From positions 31,986 to 95,985 of the forward strand of contig CADASN010000005.1 in the NCBI GenBank assembly GCA_902790635.1: a DNA stretch of 64,000 nt. Reading direction: 5' to 3'. Both the position numbers and the translations under genes were made by a program. The first letter of the stretch is position 1; every line of letters begins with the position of its first letter. Below, piece after piece: positions 46,806-56,866 of the stretch. The notes under the pieces are model-generated. The model had not been told where the DNA came from. It did no database searches and worked only from the letters and a program-made list of their open reading frames with translations. This stretch comes from an uncultured Bacteroidia bacterium. Its GTDB lineage: Bacteria; Bacteroidota; Bacteroidia; Bacteroidales; UBA932.

Positions 46806-49643
46806 ATGAAGCACTTCTATTGCCTCCTTCTTTTATTGGCCTCCGTGCAGTGGGGCGCCCCGGCCCAGCAGACGGAGATCCGCTACCTCTCCGGTACGGG
46901 GCCGGAAGACACCGTAACCTGGGATTTCTGGTGCTCCGACGGGATGAATGCCCGCAAATGGAGCCAGATCGAGGTCCCTTCCTGCTGGGAGCAGCAGGGA
47001 TTCGGCGGCTACACCTACGGCCGTTACTACATCTATGACCGCGACTCCGAGAAAGCCTGGCGGGACTACCGCGAGCATGCTTTTACGGAGGAATACGGCA
47101 TCTACCGGCACCGTTTCGACGTGCCGCGCTCGTGGATCGGCAAGCAGGTGAAGATCGTCTTCGAAGGCGTGATGACGGACGCCGAGGTCAAAGTCAACGG
47201 CGTCAGCGCCGGCGAAGTGCATCAGGGCAGTTTCTACCGCTTCTCCTACGACATCAGCCAGCTGGTCCGGTATGGCCGGAAGAACCACCTCGAAGTGACG
47301 GTCCGCAAGCAGTCTGCGGACGCGTCCGTCAACGCCGCGGAGCGCCGGGCGGACTGGTGGCTCTTCGGCGGTATCTACCGCCCCGTGTACCTGGAGGCCC
47401 GTCCGCAGCGCCATATCGAGCGGGTGGCCGTGGACGCGCGGGCTGACGGCACCCTGCGCGCCGAGCTTCACCTCGCCGGCATTTCCGGCTCGGAAAAGCT
47501 CGAACTGCGCCTGGAGGAGATCGCTTCCGGGCAGGTGGCCGGTACGCAGGTGCTCCCCCTGGACGGTGCGCCCGTCCAGACGCTTGCGACCCGCTGGCCG
47601 GGTGTGAAGACCTGGGATCCGGAGCACCCCAACCGCTACCGCCTGCACCTGCGCCTGCTCGCCGGGGACGGAACCCTGCTGCACCAGACGGAGGAGCGCA
47701 TCGGCTTCCGGACCCTGGAGTTCCGTCCGCAGGACGGCATCTACCTCAACGGGGTCAAGCTCCTGGTCAAGGGCACCAACCGCCATTGCTTCGAGTCACG
47801 TACCGGCCGCAGCGTCAGCAAGGCGACGGACCTGCAGGACGCCCGCCTGATTAAGGCGATGAACATGAACGCCGTGCGGTCGCATTACCCGCCGGATGCC
47901 CATTTCCTGGATGTCTGCGACTCGCTGGGCCTGCTCTACCTCGACGAACTGGCTGGCTGGCAGAATGCCTACAGCGACGCGGTCGCCGCCCGGCTCCTGC
48001 CGGAAATGATTGCGCGGGATGTCAACCACCCGTGCGTCTTCCTGTGGAGCAACGGCAACGAAGGCGGATGGAACACTTCCATCGACCGGGAGTTCGACCG
48101 ATATGACCCCCAGAAACGGCACGTGGTGCATCCCTGGGCCGATTTCAACGGTCTCGACACCCGGCATTATCCGACGGCGGCGGACAACACGTACCGCCAG
48201 GAGCGGGGACAGCAGGTGTTCATGATGACGGAGTTCCTGCACGGTCTCTATGACCGCGGACAGGGCGCCGGCCTGGAAGGCCTGTGGGCCAAATTCCGGC
48301 GGAGCCCCCTGTTTGCCGGCGGCTTCCTGTGGGCCTACGTGGACGAGGCGCTGCTTCGCTCCGATACCGGCGCACTGGATACCTACGGCCCCAATGCGCC
48401 GGACGGCATCGTCAGCGCAGACCGGCAGCCGGAAGGGAGCTTCTATACGGTCCGGGAGGTCTGGTCCCCGGTGCAGGTGAAACCGTTCGTCGCCAGGGCT
48501 TCCTTCCGGGGAGATTTTCTGGTGGAAAACGCCTTCCTCTTCTCGCGTCTCCGGGAGAGCCGGATGGGCTGGAAGGTCCTCCGCCTTCCGCCACCTGAAA
48601 CGGCGGAAGCCCCGGCCTGCCTGGCCGCCGGGACGGTGATGCTGCCGGACATCGGACCGGGAGAGACGGGCAAGGCGCATTTCGACCTGCCTGCCTCCTA
48701 TGCCCGGGGAGACATCCTGGAACTCGAGGCGTACAGCGCTGCTGGCGATACGCTCTGCACATGGACCTTCCCGATCAAGACTGCCGCCGAATACTTTGCC
48801 GCCTACACGCCTGCGTCCGCAGGGCCGGGCCGCGCGAGCGTATCCACTGCAGCGGACGGCTCATACGTGCTTGCCGCAGGCGGCGCGAGCGCCCGTTTCA
48901 ACCCCAAGGACGGGACGCTGACCGAGCTGCGCAAGGACGGCAGGACGCTTCCGCTGCGCAACGGCCCGGTCGCTGTCGGGATGCAGATGCAGCTTCGCAC
49001 CGCACACCTGCACATGCAGGGCGATACGGCCGTCCTGGCGCTGAAATACGACGGCGCGGCTGACACCATCGTGTGGAAAATGACGCCGGACGGACGGCTG
49101 GGCATGGATGCGCTGGTGCTCAATTACCGCACGGACAATCAGTTCCGGGGCAGCTACCTGGACCGGGAGATCTACAACCTGGGCTTCTCGTTCGACTTCC
49201 CGGAGGAGACGGTGACCGGCATCCGCTACCTGGGCCGCGGCCCCTATCGGGTCTGGAAAAACCGCATCCAGGGGACCAACTACCAGATCTGGCAGAAAGC
49301 GAAGAACAACACCGTGACGGGCGAATACTATGAGCCGCTGGTCTATCCCGAATTCAAGGGCTACCACGCCGGCCTCTACTGGGCAACGCTGCTCACGGAC
49401 GGCCCCGACCCGGTGACGGTCCATTCCGAGACGGACGGCCTCTTCCTGCGTCTCTATACCCCCGAAGAACCGCGGGACAAGGAAGGCCGGGGCAACTCCT
49501 GGCACGCATTCCCCGAAGGGGATATCTCCTTCCTGCTGGACATCCCCGCGGTCAACTCCCAGGGAGCGGACGGCGGGAGCGCCTCCGTCAAGATGAACAA
49601 AGGGGATGAGGGTTACCACATCCGCCTTTGGTTCGACTTCTGA
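46806..49643 (+). CDS. GH2 family glycosidase (beta-galactosidase-like)
   Basis: 945 residues with a signal peptide (ends GAPAQ). Domain order: GH2 sugar-binding (about 35-195), immunoglobulin-like (about 200-295), catalytic barrel with general acid in WSNGNEGGWN and nucleophile in MTEFLHGL, and a C-terminal beta-galactosidase small-chain domain (GRGPYRVWKNRIQGTNY). The nucleophile strand differs from LacZ (EYAHAMGN), so substrate may be a galactoside in a host or plant glycan, not necessarily lactose. A periplasmic place is likely. The convergent galK gene supports galactose release. Confidence 0.88.
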   Translation: MKHFYCLLLLLASVQWGAPAQQTEIRYLSGTGPEDTVTWDFWCSDGMNARKWSQIEVPSCWEQQGFGGYTYGRYYIYDRDSEKAWRDYREHAFTEEYGIYRHRFDVPRSWIGKQVKIVFEGVMTDAEVKVNGVSAGEVHQGSFYRFSYDISQLVRYGRKNHLEVTVRKQSADASVNAAERRADWWLFGGIYRPVYLEARPQRHIERVAVDARADGTLRAELHLAGISGSEKLELRLEEIASGQVAGTQVLPLDGAPVQTLATRWPGVKTWDPEHPNRYRLHLRLLAGDGTLLHQTEERIGFRTLEFRPQDGIYLNGVKLLVKGTNRHCFESRTGRSVSKATDLQDARLIKAMNMNAVRSHYPPDAHFLDVCDSLGLLYLDELAGWQNAYSDAVAARLLPEMIARDVNHPCVFLWSNGNEGGWNTSIDREFDRYDPQKRHVVHPWADFNGLDTRHYPTAADNTYRQERGQQVFMMTEFLHGLYDRGQGAGLEGLWAKFRRSPLFAGGFLWAYVDEALLRSDTGALDTYGPNAPDGIVSADRQPEGSFYTVREVWSPVQVKPFVARASFRGDFLVENAFLFSRLRESRMGWKVLRLPPPETAEAPACLAAGTVMLPDIGPGETGKAHFDLPASYARGDILELEAYSAAGDTLCTWTFPIKTAAEYFAAYTPASAGPGRASVSTAADGSYVLAAGGASARFNPKDGTLTELRKDGRTLPLRNGPVAVGMQMQLRTAHLHMQGDTAVLALKYDGAADTIVWKMTPDGRLGMDALVLNYRTDNQFRGSYLDREIYNLGFSFDFPEETVTGIRYLGRGPYRVWKNRIQGTNYQIWQKAKNNTVTGEYYEPLVYPEFKGYHAGLYWATLLTDGPDPVTVHSETDGLFLRLYTPEEPRDKEGRGNSWHAFPEGDISFLLDIPAVNSQGADGGSASVKMNKGDEGYHIRLWFDF

Positions 49644-49667
49644 TCCCCGGAGCCGTCAATAAACGAG

Positions 49668-49706
49668 AAACGGCCGATGTCCCTTTCCCGGACACCGGCC
49701 GTTTTT
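49668..49706. terminator. Bidirectional terminator between GH2 and galK
   Basis: AAACGGCCGATGTCC and GGACACCGGCCGTTT pair with a single mismatch around a 7-nt loop and are flanked by A- and T-runs. It serves both converging genes. Confidence 0.85.
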
Positions 49707-49745
49707 CGATGAGCAGCGTTCCTTATCGGGAGTCCGCTGGAAGCC

Positions 49746-50894
49746 CTACAGCCTGCGGGCGCCGTCGGAGATGACGACGTCGTAGATCTTCGGGGCGTGG
49801 CCGAACTTGAGGGTGAACTCGGCCTTGGCGGCCGCCACGAACGGCAGGTAGAGCTCGTCCTTGACCAGGTTGATGGTGCAGCCGCCGAAGCCGCCGCCCA
49901 TCACGCGGGATCCCGTCACGCCGATGCGGCGGGCCAGGCGGTTGAGGAAGTCGAGCTCCTCGCAGCTCACTTCGTAGAGCTTGCTCATGCCGAAGTGGGT
50001 CTGGTACATCATCTCGCCGACGATCTCGTAGTCATTGCGCTCCAGGGCGTCGCAGACATCCAGCACGCGCTGCACCTCACCAATCACATACTCCGCGCGG
50101 AGGAAGTCCTCGCTGGAGATCTCGTCACGCACCTCGTCCAGCCAGACACGCTTGCAGTCGCTCAGGAAGTCCACTTCGGGGTGGTTCTTCTTGATGGCGG
50201 CGGCGGCGCGCTCGCAGCTCTGGCGGCGGTGGTTGTAGGCCGAGGAGGCCAGTTCGTGCTTCACGCAGGAGTCCACCAGCACGAGCTTGTAGCCCTTCGG
50301 GTCGAAGGGGAAATACTTGTATTCGAGCGTCTTGCAGTTGAGGCGGATCAGGCAGCCGGCCTTGCCGAAGCAGGAGGCGAACTGGTCCATGATACCGCAG
50401 TTCACGCCGCAGTAATTGTGCTCGGTGCTCTGGCCGATCTTGGCGAGCTCGAACTTGTCGATATTGTTCTGGAAGAGGTCGTTGAGCGCGAAAGCGAAGC
50501 AGCTCTCGAGGGCGGCGGAGGAGGAAAGACCCGCGCCGAGGGGCACATCGCCTGCGAAGACGGCGTCGAAGCCCTCGACCTTGCCGCCGCGCTTGATCGT
50601 CTCGCGGCAGACGCCGAAGACATAGCGGGCCCAGGCCTCTTCGGGCTTGTCCTCTTCGTTCAAGCCGAAGGAGGTGGTGGCGTCATAGTCCATCGAATAG
50701 AGGTGGACGCGCTGGGTGCCGTTGGGCTTGATCTCCGCCACGATGCCCTTGTCGATGGCACCCGGGAAGACATATCCGCCGTTGTAATCAGTGTGTTCGC
50801 CGATGAGGTTGACCCGGCCGGCCGCGGCATACATCGTACCGCCTTCGCCGAAGGAAGCGAGGAATTTCTCGTGTATTTTGGTCTGCATTTCCAT
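49746..50894 (-). CDS. galK: Galactokinase
   Basis: 382 residues. GHMP-kinase motifs are intact: galactokinase signature GRVNLIGEHTDYNGG, ATP loop PLGAGLSSSAALE, and C-terminal MGGGFGGCTINLV. It phosphorylates galactose in the Leloir pathway. No galT, galE or galM is next to it. An ATG 6 bp downstream (50888) is an alternative start. Confidence 0.96.
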   Translation of the reverse strand: MEMQTKIHEKFLASFGEGGTMYAAAGRVNLIGEHTDYNGGYVFPGAIDKGIVAEIKPNGTQRVHLYSMDYDATTSFGLNEEDKPEEAWARYVFGVCRETIKRGGKVEGFDAVFAGDVPLGAGLSSSAALESCFAFALNDLFQNNIDKFELAKIGQSTEHNYCGVNCGIMDQFASCFGKAGCLIRLNCKTLEYKYFPFDPKGYKLVLVDSCVKHELASSAYNHRRQSCERAAAAIKKNHPEVDFLSDCKRVWLDEVRDEISSEDFLRAEYVIGEVQRVLDVCDALERNDYEIVGEMMYQTHFGMSKLYEVSCEELDFLNRLARRIGVTGSRVMGGGFGGCTINLVKDELYLPFVAAAKAEFTLKFGHAPKIYDVVISDGARRL

Positions 50895-50924
50895 ATTGTG
50901 AGGTTATTAGATTTGTCGCAATCA

Positions 50925-50932
50925 CAAATGTA
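50925..50932 (-). promoter_or_regulatory. -7 box TACATTTG of galK
   Basis: TAnnTTTG match on the minus strand, 30 nt before the galK start and touching the 3' end of the EEP gene. Confidence 0.6.
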
Positions 50933-51817
50933 TCAAAAATAAACGACAAAGACAACAGGTAGGTGGTCGCTCACGCCGCCGCGGTAGCGCGGTCCGACGA
51001 AAGTGCGCCGTGGCTTCGCCCCGCCGTAGGCACTGTCCGGCTCCAGCAGCACCGGGTCCGCGAAGACCTCTTCCCGCACGCGGGAAAAGCCTTCGGCAAA
51101 GCCGCCGTCGATCTTCTCCCAATGCCCGTTGTACTTCAATGTTCCCGCCCCGCCCCACAGATCCTGGTTGAAATCCCCGACCGCCAGCGTCCGCGATACC
51201 CCCGCCGCGCGCAGCGAGTCCGTGACGGCCCGCAAGCGCGCTCGGGCCCGCTCCCGCCGGTCGTCCTTTCCCCCGATCTGCGAGGGGTGGTGGTTCACCA
51301 GGATGGCGAGGCTGTCGAATTCCGCGAGCAGGATGTCTCGCGTGGGCATCACGGTTCCGGTGCTGTCCAGGAGGTGCTTGGGTGCGCTGGCGCGCAAGGG
51401 AAGCGTGCTGCTGCGGCAGAGCAGCGCGCAGTCGATGCCCCGGTGGTCCGGGGACTCGTAGTGCACAATCCGGTAGTCCAGCTTGCGCAGCACCGTGGCG
51501 CTGAGCAGTTGGCGCAGCACGTAGCCGTTCTCGACTTCGGCGAAGCCGACCGCGTCCGGCAGCCGGCCGTAGCGGTCCGCGATGCGCAGCAGGGTCTTCG
51601 CCACGGCGTCGCACTTGGCATAGAAGCGCCCCGCCGTCCAATACTGCGGTTTGTTGTCCGAGTGATAATCGAAGAAATTCTCGACATTCCAGAAGACGAC
51701 CAGCAGGGAATCCTGCGGATCCGGGTCGTAACCGGGCGGGCGCGTGGCCCGACCGGCGGCTCCCGGCACCAGACACAGCACCTGCAGGAGCAGAAGTATA
51801 ATCATAGTTCGTTTCAT
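50933..51817 (-). CDS. Exported endonuclease/exonuclease/phosphatase-family protein
   Basis: 294 residues with a signal peptide (MKRTMIILLLLQVLCLVPGAAG). EEP-fold motifs: VVFWNVENFFDY (N site), AVGFAEVENGYVL (metal Glu), NHHPSQIGGKDD, AVGDFNQDLW (D/N pair) and the terminal GVSDHLPV (catalytic D-H). In Bacteroidota such secreted EEP proteins act as nucleases or phosphodiesterases; the substrate is not predictable here. A second minus frame over the same bases is a shadow and lacks these motifs. Confidence 0.9.
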   Translation of the reverse strand: MKRTMIILLLLQVLCLVPGAAGRATRPPGYDPDPQDSLLVVFWNVENFFDYHSDNKPQYWTAGRFYAKCDAVAKTLLRIADRYGRLPDAVGFAEVENGYVLRQLLSATVLRKLDYRIVHYESPDHRGIDCALLCRSSTLPLRASAPKHLLDSTGTVMPTRDILLAEFDSLAILVNHHPSQIGGKDDRRERARARLRAVTDSLRAAGVSRTLAVGDFNQDLWGGAGTLKYNGHWEKIDGGFAEGFSRVREEVFADPVLLEPDSAYGGAKPRRTFVGPRYRGGVSDHLPVVFVVYF

Positions 51818-51841
51818 ACCGCGAATATGGCGAAAATTGCG

Positions 51842-51849
51842 TAAATTTG
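51842..51849 (+). promoter_or_regulatory. -7 box TAAATTTG of ychF
   Basis: TAnnTTTG match 22 nt before the ychF start in the short divergent gap with the EEP gene. Confidence 0.6.
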
Positions 51850-51871
51850 CCTTGTTTTAAAAGAAAGAATC

Positions 51872-52975
<1,104 letters not shown>

Positions 52976-53005
52976 CGCGCCGCGTTCCACGGGCAACAGA
53001 ACAAC

Positions 53006-53587
53006 ATGGAGATTCAGGCAAGCTGCTCCCACTGCGGAGCGACACATACGGTCAGCGTTCCCCAGAGCGTCAACGCCGCGACGCAGCCGGACCTTCGGGA
53101 AAAGGTCCGCAGCGGCGTGCTTTTCACCTGGCGTTGCCCGCATTGCGGTACGCTGAACCTGCTGAATTTCCCCTTCCTCTACCACGATCCGTCGGAGCGC
53201 CTGATGCTCGTGCTGACGGACGCGCCGCTGGGTGCCGACGGGGTGCCGGAGGGCTACGTCGGCCGGCAGGTGCGCAGTGTCGGGGAGCTCATTGAGAAGA
53301 TCAAGATCTTCGATGCGGGCCTGGATGACTTGATCATCGAACTGTGCAAATACGTGACTTGCCAGGAACTGAAGAAAGACGTTCCGCTCAAGTTCGCGGG
53401 CACGGACGGCGCCGACGGCGAGATGACCTTCACCTATCCGGAGAAAGGACAGATGGAGATGGTCGCCGTGGGCTTCAATGTATACGAAGATTGCGCCGGC
53501 ATTCTCCGGCGCAATCCCCAGATCCGCGAGGGCGTCTCCGGCCTCGCCACGGTCGATCAGGACTGGTTGTCCCGCTATTTCCGCTAG
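53006..53587 (+). CDS. CpXC-domain zinc-ribbon protein
   Basis: 193 residues, no signal peptide. The N-terminus holds two CxxC pairs, CSHC (about residue 7) and CPHC (about residue 46), with VPQSVNAATQPDLREKVRSG between them, which fits the CpXC domain (PF14353). The rest contains alpha/beta segments of no known function. It follows ychF by 30 bp and its stop overlaps the stop of the convergent hydrolase gene by 4 bp. No biochemical role is established for this family. Confidence 0.8.
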   Translation: MEIQASCSHCGATHTVSVPQSVNAATQPDLREKVRSGVLFTWRCPHCGTLNLLNFPFLYHDPSERLMLVLTDAPLGADGVPEGYVGRQVRSVGELIEKIKIFDAGLDDLIIELCKYVTCQELKKDVPLKFAGTDGADGEMTFTYPEKGQMEMVAVGFNVYEDCAGILRRNPQIREGVSGLATVDQDWLSRYFR

Positions 53588-54135
53588 AACGCTGCGATCA
53601 GCTCGTCGTTGGACAGGGCCGGTGCGCCGTAGCAGGTCTTCAGGTAGGCAAGGCCGCCCTGATAGTCCTCTTCCGTGAAGGAGTTGGTCGCTTCCTTGGC
53701 GGCCACCACGTCATAGCCGAGGCAGTAGGCGTCGGCGGAGGTGTGGCGGCAGCACATGTGCGTGTGAAGGCCGGTGATGACGACGGTCTTCACACCTAGT
53801 TCCTTCAGCAGGATGTCCAGGTCGGTCTGGAAGAAACCGCTGTAGCGGCGTTTGGGTACGACGTAGTCTTTCTCCTGGGGGGTGAGTTCCGGGATGACTT
53901 CGGCGCCGGGCGTGCCCTTGATGGCATGGTCTCCCCAGATCTCCAGCTCCCGGTCGATGCCGGGCAGGTGGCAGTCGTTGCAGTAGATGACGGGGACGCC
54001 TTTCTCGCGGGCGGCCTCCAGCAGGCGGGCGGTAGCCGGGATGATGGCACGGGCGCGGTCGCAGCCGATCGCACCGGTCACGAAGTCGTTGAGCATGTCA
54101 ACGACCAGGATGGCAGGGTGATTCAATTTCTCCAT
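53584..54135 (-). CDS. Isochorismatase-family cysteine hydrolase (nicotinamidase-like)
   Basis: 183 residues. The catalytic triad is D13 (VVDMLNDF), K95 (VPKRRYSGF) and C128 (THMCCRHTS), each in the family's expected setting. It could be a nicotinamidase or another amide hydrolase. Canonical nicotinamidase zinc ligands (D-x-H) are not clear: the region reads CNDCHLPG. I therefore leave the substrate open. Confidence 0.87.
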   Translation of the reverse strand: MEKLNHPAILVVDMLNDFVTGAIGCDRARAIIPATARLLEAAREKGVPVIYCNDCHLPGIDRELEIWGDHAIKGTPGAEVIPELTPQEKDYVVPKRRYSGFFQTDLDILLKELGVKTVVITGLHTHMCCRHTSADAYCLGYDVVAAKEATNSFTEEDYQGGLAYLKTCYGAPALSNDELIAAF

Positions 54136-54162
54136 ATGCTGACATTTTAGTGTTCAATACAC

Positions 54163-54170
54163 CAAAGATA
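54163..54170 (-). promoter_or_regulatory. -7 box TATCTTTG of the cysteine hydrolase gene
   Basis: TAnnTTTG match on the minus strand, 27 nt before the start codon, in the gap after the LytTR gene. Confidence 0.6.
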
Positions 54171-54175
54171 AGAAA

Positions 54176-54949
54176 TTATTTCCTATTGACCGCCAGATAG
54201 TCCCGGACTTCATGGCGGTGGCTGTCTCCGACGGGGATGTGCGTCCCGTCATCGAGGGTGATGCCGCTGGCGCCCGTCACGCGGATCCGGTCGAGGTTGA
54301 CGATGTAGGAGCGATGGACGCGCAGGAAGCTCTCCGACGGCAGGCGTGCCTGCACGTTCTTCAGCCGGTCGAGCACGACCAGCGGCTCCGGGGCGTCATC
54401 CAGCCAGATCTTGACATATTCGCTCATTCCTTCGACATAGCGGATCCGGGCGGGATCGATCCGGTACTCCTTGCCCTCGGAACGGACAAACAGCGCTTCG
54501 GCCGCCGGAGCCGGGCGGGCCTTCTGCTCGTCACGCCGGCGGATCTCGGACTCCAGCTCCCGGATGCGCTTTGCCGAGCGGGAAGCCTGGATCCAATAGA
54601 AGATCCCGACGCTGGCGGCCAGCAGCAGCACGCCCAGCAGGATCTCAAACACCTCCGGACGCAGGGGTCCCGGACCGCCGGGTCCACCCGGTCCCCCCGG
54701 CAGCGGGGGTCCGCCCGGACCATCCGGGGGAAATGCCCCGTCGGGCGGCGGGGGGAAGGCACCGTCCGGCGGCATCGGCAGCCGCATCCCCGGCTCCGGC
54801 CCAGCCTGTCCCAGCAACACATAGGCGACAAAGGCTGCGAGCAGGACCAGCGTCACGGCGGCATACGCCCAGGGCTTTCTCTTGCGTACCAGCAAGGGAA
54901 GCGCCAGGAAGCCATGCAGCAGAAGCAGGAGCAGGAAAGCTACGATCAT
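54176..54949 (-). CDS. Membrane-anchored LytTR transcriptional regulator with Pro/Gly-rich loop
   Basis: 257 residues. Helix 1 (about 1-20) is followed by RKRKP, which should be cytoplasmic, then helix 2 (about 28-46). A Pro/Gly-rich segment (about 50-98, repeats of PPDGAFPP and GGPGGPGG) should be periplasmic, and helix 3 (about 102-121) leads to a charged coiled coil (RELESEIRRRDEQ). A C-terminal LytTR DNA-binding domain (about 150-255: RSEGKEYRIDPARIRYVEGMSEYVKIW, SESFLRVHRSYIVNLDRI) ends the protein. No receiver or kinase domain is present, so it would be a one-component membrane regulator. It is divergent from the Cthe_2159-type lipoprotein gene. Confidence 0.9.
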   Translation of the reverse strand: MIVAFLLLLLLHGFLALPLLVRKRKPWAYAAVTLVLLAAFVAYVLLGQAGPEPGMRLPMPPDGAFPPPPDGAFPPDGPGGPPLPGGPGGPGGPGPLRPEVFEILLGVLLLAASVGIFYWIQASRSAKRIRELESEIRRRDEQKARPAPAAEALFVRSEGKEYRIDPARIRYVEGMSEYVKIWLDDAPEPLVVLDRLKNVQARLPSESFLRVHRSYIVNLDRIRVTGASGITLDDGTHIPVGDSHRHEVRDYLAVNRK

Positions 54950-54954
54950 ATTTA

Positions 54955-54962
54955 CAAAAGTA
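54955..54962 (-). promoter_or_regulatory. -7 box TACTTTTG of the LytTR gene
   Basis: TAnnTTTG match on the minus strand with its last base 6 nt before the start codon, so the mRNA leader would be only a few bases. Confidence 0.5.
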
Positions 54963-54985
54963 ACGATTTTTCCCCGACCAACCTT

Positions 54986-55019
54986 CCCGTTTGTTGAAGA
55001 AATCTCCCCGTTCGTTGAA
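54986..55019. promoter_or_regulatory. Direct repeats resembling a LytTR operator
   Basis: CCCGTTTGTTGAA (54986-54998) and CCCGTTCGTTGAA (55007-55019) are identical at 12 of 13 positions and start exactly 21 bp apart, two helical turns. Each contains a match to the LytTR half-site [TA][AC][CA]GTTN[AG][TG] except at the first base. They lie between the LytTR regulator and the divergent lipoprotein gene. Confidence 0.65.
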
Positions 55020-55080
55020 TCGGTCCGGCGCTGGCAGGTGATTTGAAACGGAGTCCGCCGTGACTAAAACCCAAAGCAAT

Positions 55081-56853
55081 ATGAAAAAGACCTTATCTAC
55101 CCTCATGCTTCCGCTGCTGCTTTTGGGCAGCGCCTGCACCGATGACGCCTTGGCGCTGCTGTCCGGTCAGCAGACGGCCGCCACGGACGCCCCCGTCGAT
55201 CCCGCGAGCGTGGACGCGACGATTGAAGACAACTTCACCCTGGATGACGAAGGCGACAACATCGCCAATACCAGCTTCGACCGCACGGTCACCATTGTCT
55301 TCAGCGCCGCCGGCGCCAAGGTCTCTGACGCGGGCAAAGGCATCGTGACCATTGACGGCAACGCCGTGACCATCGACAACACCGGCACCGGCGAAGCTGT
55401 CCGTTTCGAGCTGTCCGGCACCGCCTCCGACGGTTTCCTCAAGATCTACGGCGACAAGAAGCAGGCCCTCGTCCTCAACGGCCTCAACCTCACCAACCCG
55501 AACGGTGCTGCCATCAACAACCAGAACAAGAAGCGCACGTTCGTCGTCGTGAACGGGACCAACCAGCTGGCCGACGGCAAGAAGTACACCCTCACGCCGG
55601 ACGACGAAGATGAGAAAGCAGCCTTCTTCAGCGAAGCCCAGCTCGTCTTCAGCGGCAGCGGTTCCCTGACCGTGACTGCCACCGGCAAGGCCGGCATCAC
55701 CTCCGATGACTACGTGCGCGTACTGAACGGCCCGGCCCTGAGCGTCAGCTCCAAGGGCGGCCACGGCATCCGTGGCAAAGACGCGGTCGTGATCGGCGCC
55801 GGCACGATCGACATCAGCGTCAGCAAGGCCGGCAAAAAGGCGATCAGCTCCGACGGCACCGTCCGCATCGACGGCGGCAAGACCACCCTCAGCGTATCCG
55901 GTGACGTGGACGACTCCGACCTCACCGACCTGTCTTCCTCCTCCGGCATCAAGGCAGACGCCGCCTTCGTGATGAACGACGGCACCCTCAGCATCACCAA
56001 CAGCGGCCAGGGCGGCAAGGGCATCAGTGGCGACGTAGCCGGCCTGATCGCCGGCGGCACCCTCGACATCCGCGTGACCGGCACCAACTACGAGATCACG
56101 GGCGCGGACGCGGTCGGTCTCGAAGACACATCTTCGTCCGCCAAGGGCATCAAGTTCGACGGGAAACTGGTCATCACCGGCGGCAGCATCCAGGTATCCG
56201 CGAAGAACCATGAGGCCATCGAGGCCAAAGGCGAAATGGTCATCACAGGCGGCGACATCTACGCCGTCTCCTCCGACGATGCCATCAACGCCGGCGGGGA
56301 CCTGATCATCAGCGGCGGCCGTCTCTGCGCCTGGTCCACCGGCAACGACGGCATCGACGCCAACGGCGACTGCTACATCCAGGGCGGCCTGGTCTATGCC
56401 ATCGGTTCCGGCAGTCCGGAAGTCGCCATCGACGCCAACACCGAGGAGGGACACAAACTCTACGTCATCGGCGGCACCCTCGTCGCCCTGGGCGGCCTGG
56501 AGAACGGCGCCCACCGCTCCCAGGCCTGCTACGCGGCCGATTGGAGCACCGGCAAGTGGTATGCACTCTATGCGGACGGACAGCCCTTATTTGCCTTTAA
56601 AACGCCCTCTGCGGGCGGAAACGGCCTCGTGGTCTCCACGGCCGGCACTCCTTCGCTCAAAGTCGGCGTGAGCGTCTCCGGCGGATCAACCCTCTTCGAG
56701 GGAATGGGAACCGTCGGCGGCAGCCTTTCCGGCGGCACCGACGTCGATCTCTCCGCCTACACCGGCGGAACGGGGATGGGCGGGCCCGGCATGGGTGGGC
56801 CCGGTATGGGCGGCCCTGGCGGCGGCCCCGGCGGCGGCCCCGGCGGGTGGTGA
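55081..56853 (+). CDS. Cthe_2159-type carbohydrate-binding lipoprotein with Gly/Pro/Met tail
   Basis: 590 residues from the ATG at 55081, which starts a lipoprotein signal (lipobox GSAC, C19). The body is a right-handed beta-helix-like series of short Gly/Asp-rich turns (GGSIQVSAKNHEAIEAKGEMVITGGDIYAVSSDDAINAGGDL), the pattern of the Cthe_2159/DUF4353 family, whose founder binds acidic polysaccharide and calcium. The last 25 residues are GGPGMGGPG-type repeats ending in W. It is probably on the cell surface. I see no TAnnTTTG box upstream; the LytTR-type repeats at 54986-55019 fit activator-dependent expression. Confidence 0.87.
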   Translation: MKKTLSTLMLPLLLLGSACTDDALALLSGQQTAATDAPVDPASVDATIEDNFTLDDEGDNIANTSFDRTVTIVFSAAGAKVSDAGKGIVTIDGNAVTIDNTGTGEAVRFELSGTASDGFLKIYGDKKQALVLNGLNLTNPNGAAINNQNKKRTFVVVNGTNQLADGKKYTLTPDDEDEKAAFFSEAQLVFSGSGSLTVTATGKAGITSDDYVRVLNGPALSVSSKGGHGIRGKDAVVIGAGTIDISVSKAGKKAISSDGTVRIDGGKTTLSVSGDVDDSDLTDLSSSSGIKADAAFVMNDGTLSITNSGQGGKGISGDVAGLIAGGTLDIRVTGTNYEITGADAVGLEDTSSSAKGIKFDGKLVITGGSIQVSAKNHEAIEAKGEMVITGGDIYAVSSDDAINAGGDLIISGGRLCAWSTGNDGIDANGDCYIQGGLVYAIGSGSPEVAIDANTEEGHKLYVIGGTLVALGGLENGAHRSQACYAADWSTGKWYALYADGQPLFAFKTPSAGGNGLVVSTAGTPSLKVGVSVSGGSTLFEGMGTVGGSLSGGTDVDLSAYTGGTGMGGPGMGGPGMGGPGGGPGGGPGGW

Positions 56854-56866
56854 TCCCGGCCCATTA

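Noticed and set aside
50922-51776. 284-residue minus-strand frame over the EEP gene
   Set aside because: It has Arg/Pro/Gly-rich composition and none of the EEP motifs, which are all in the neighbouring frame from 51817.
54655-54790. GC-rich repeats in the LytTR gene as a possible CRISPR or tandem DNA repeat
   Set aside because: They encode an in-frame Pro/Gly loop and have no spacer structure.
56765-56850. GGCCCGG-type repeats at the end of the Cthe_2159 gene as a mobile or minisatellite element
   Set aside because: They encode the Gly/Pro/Met tail in frame; such tails are known in this protein family.
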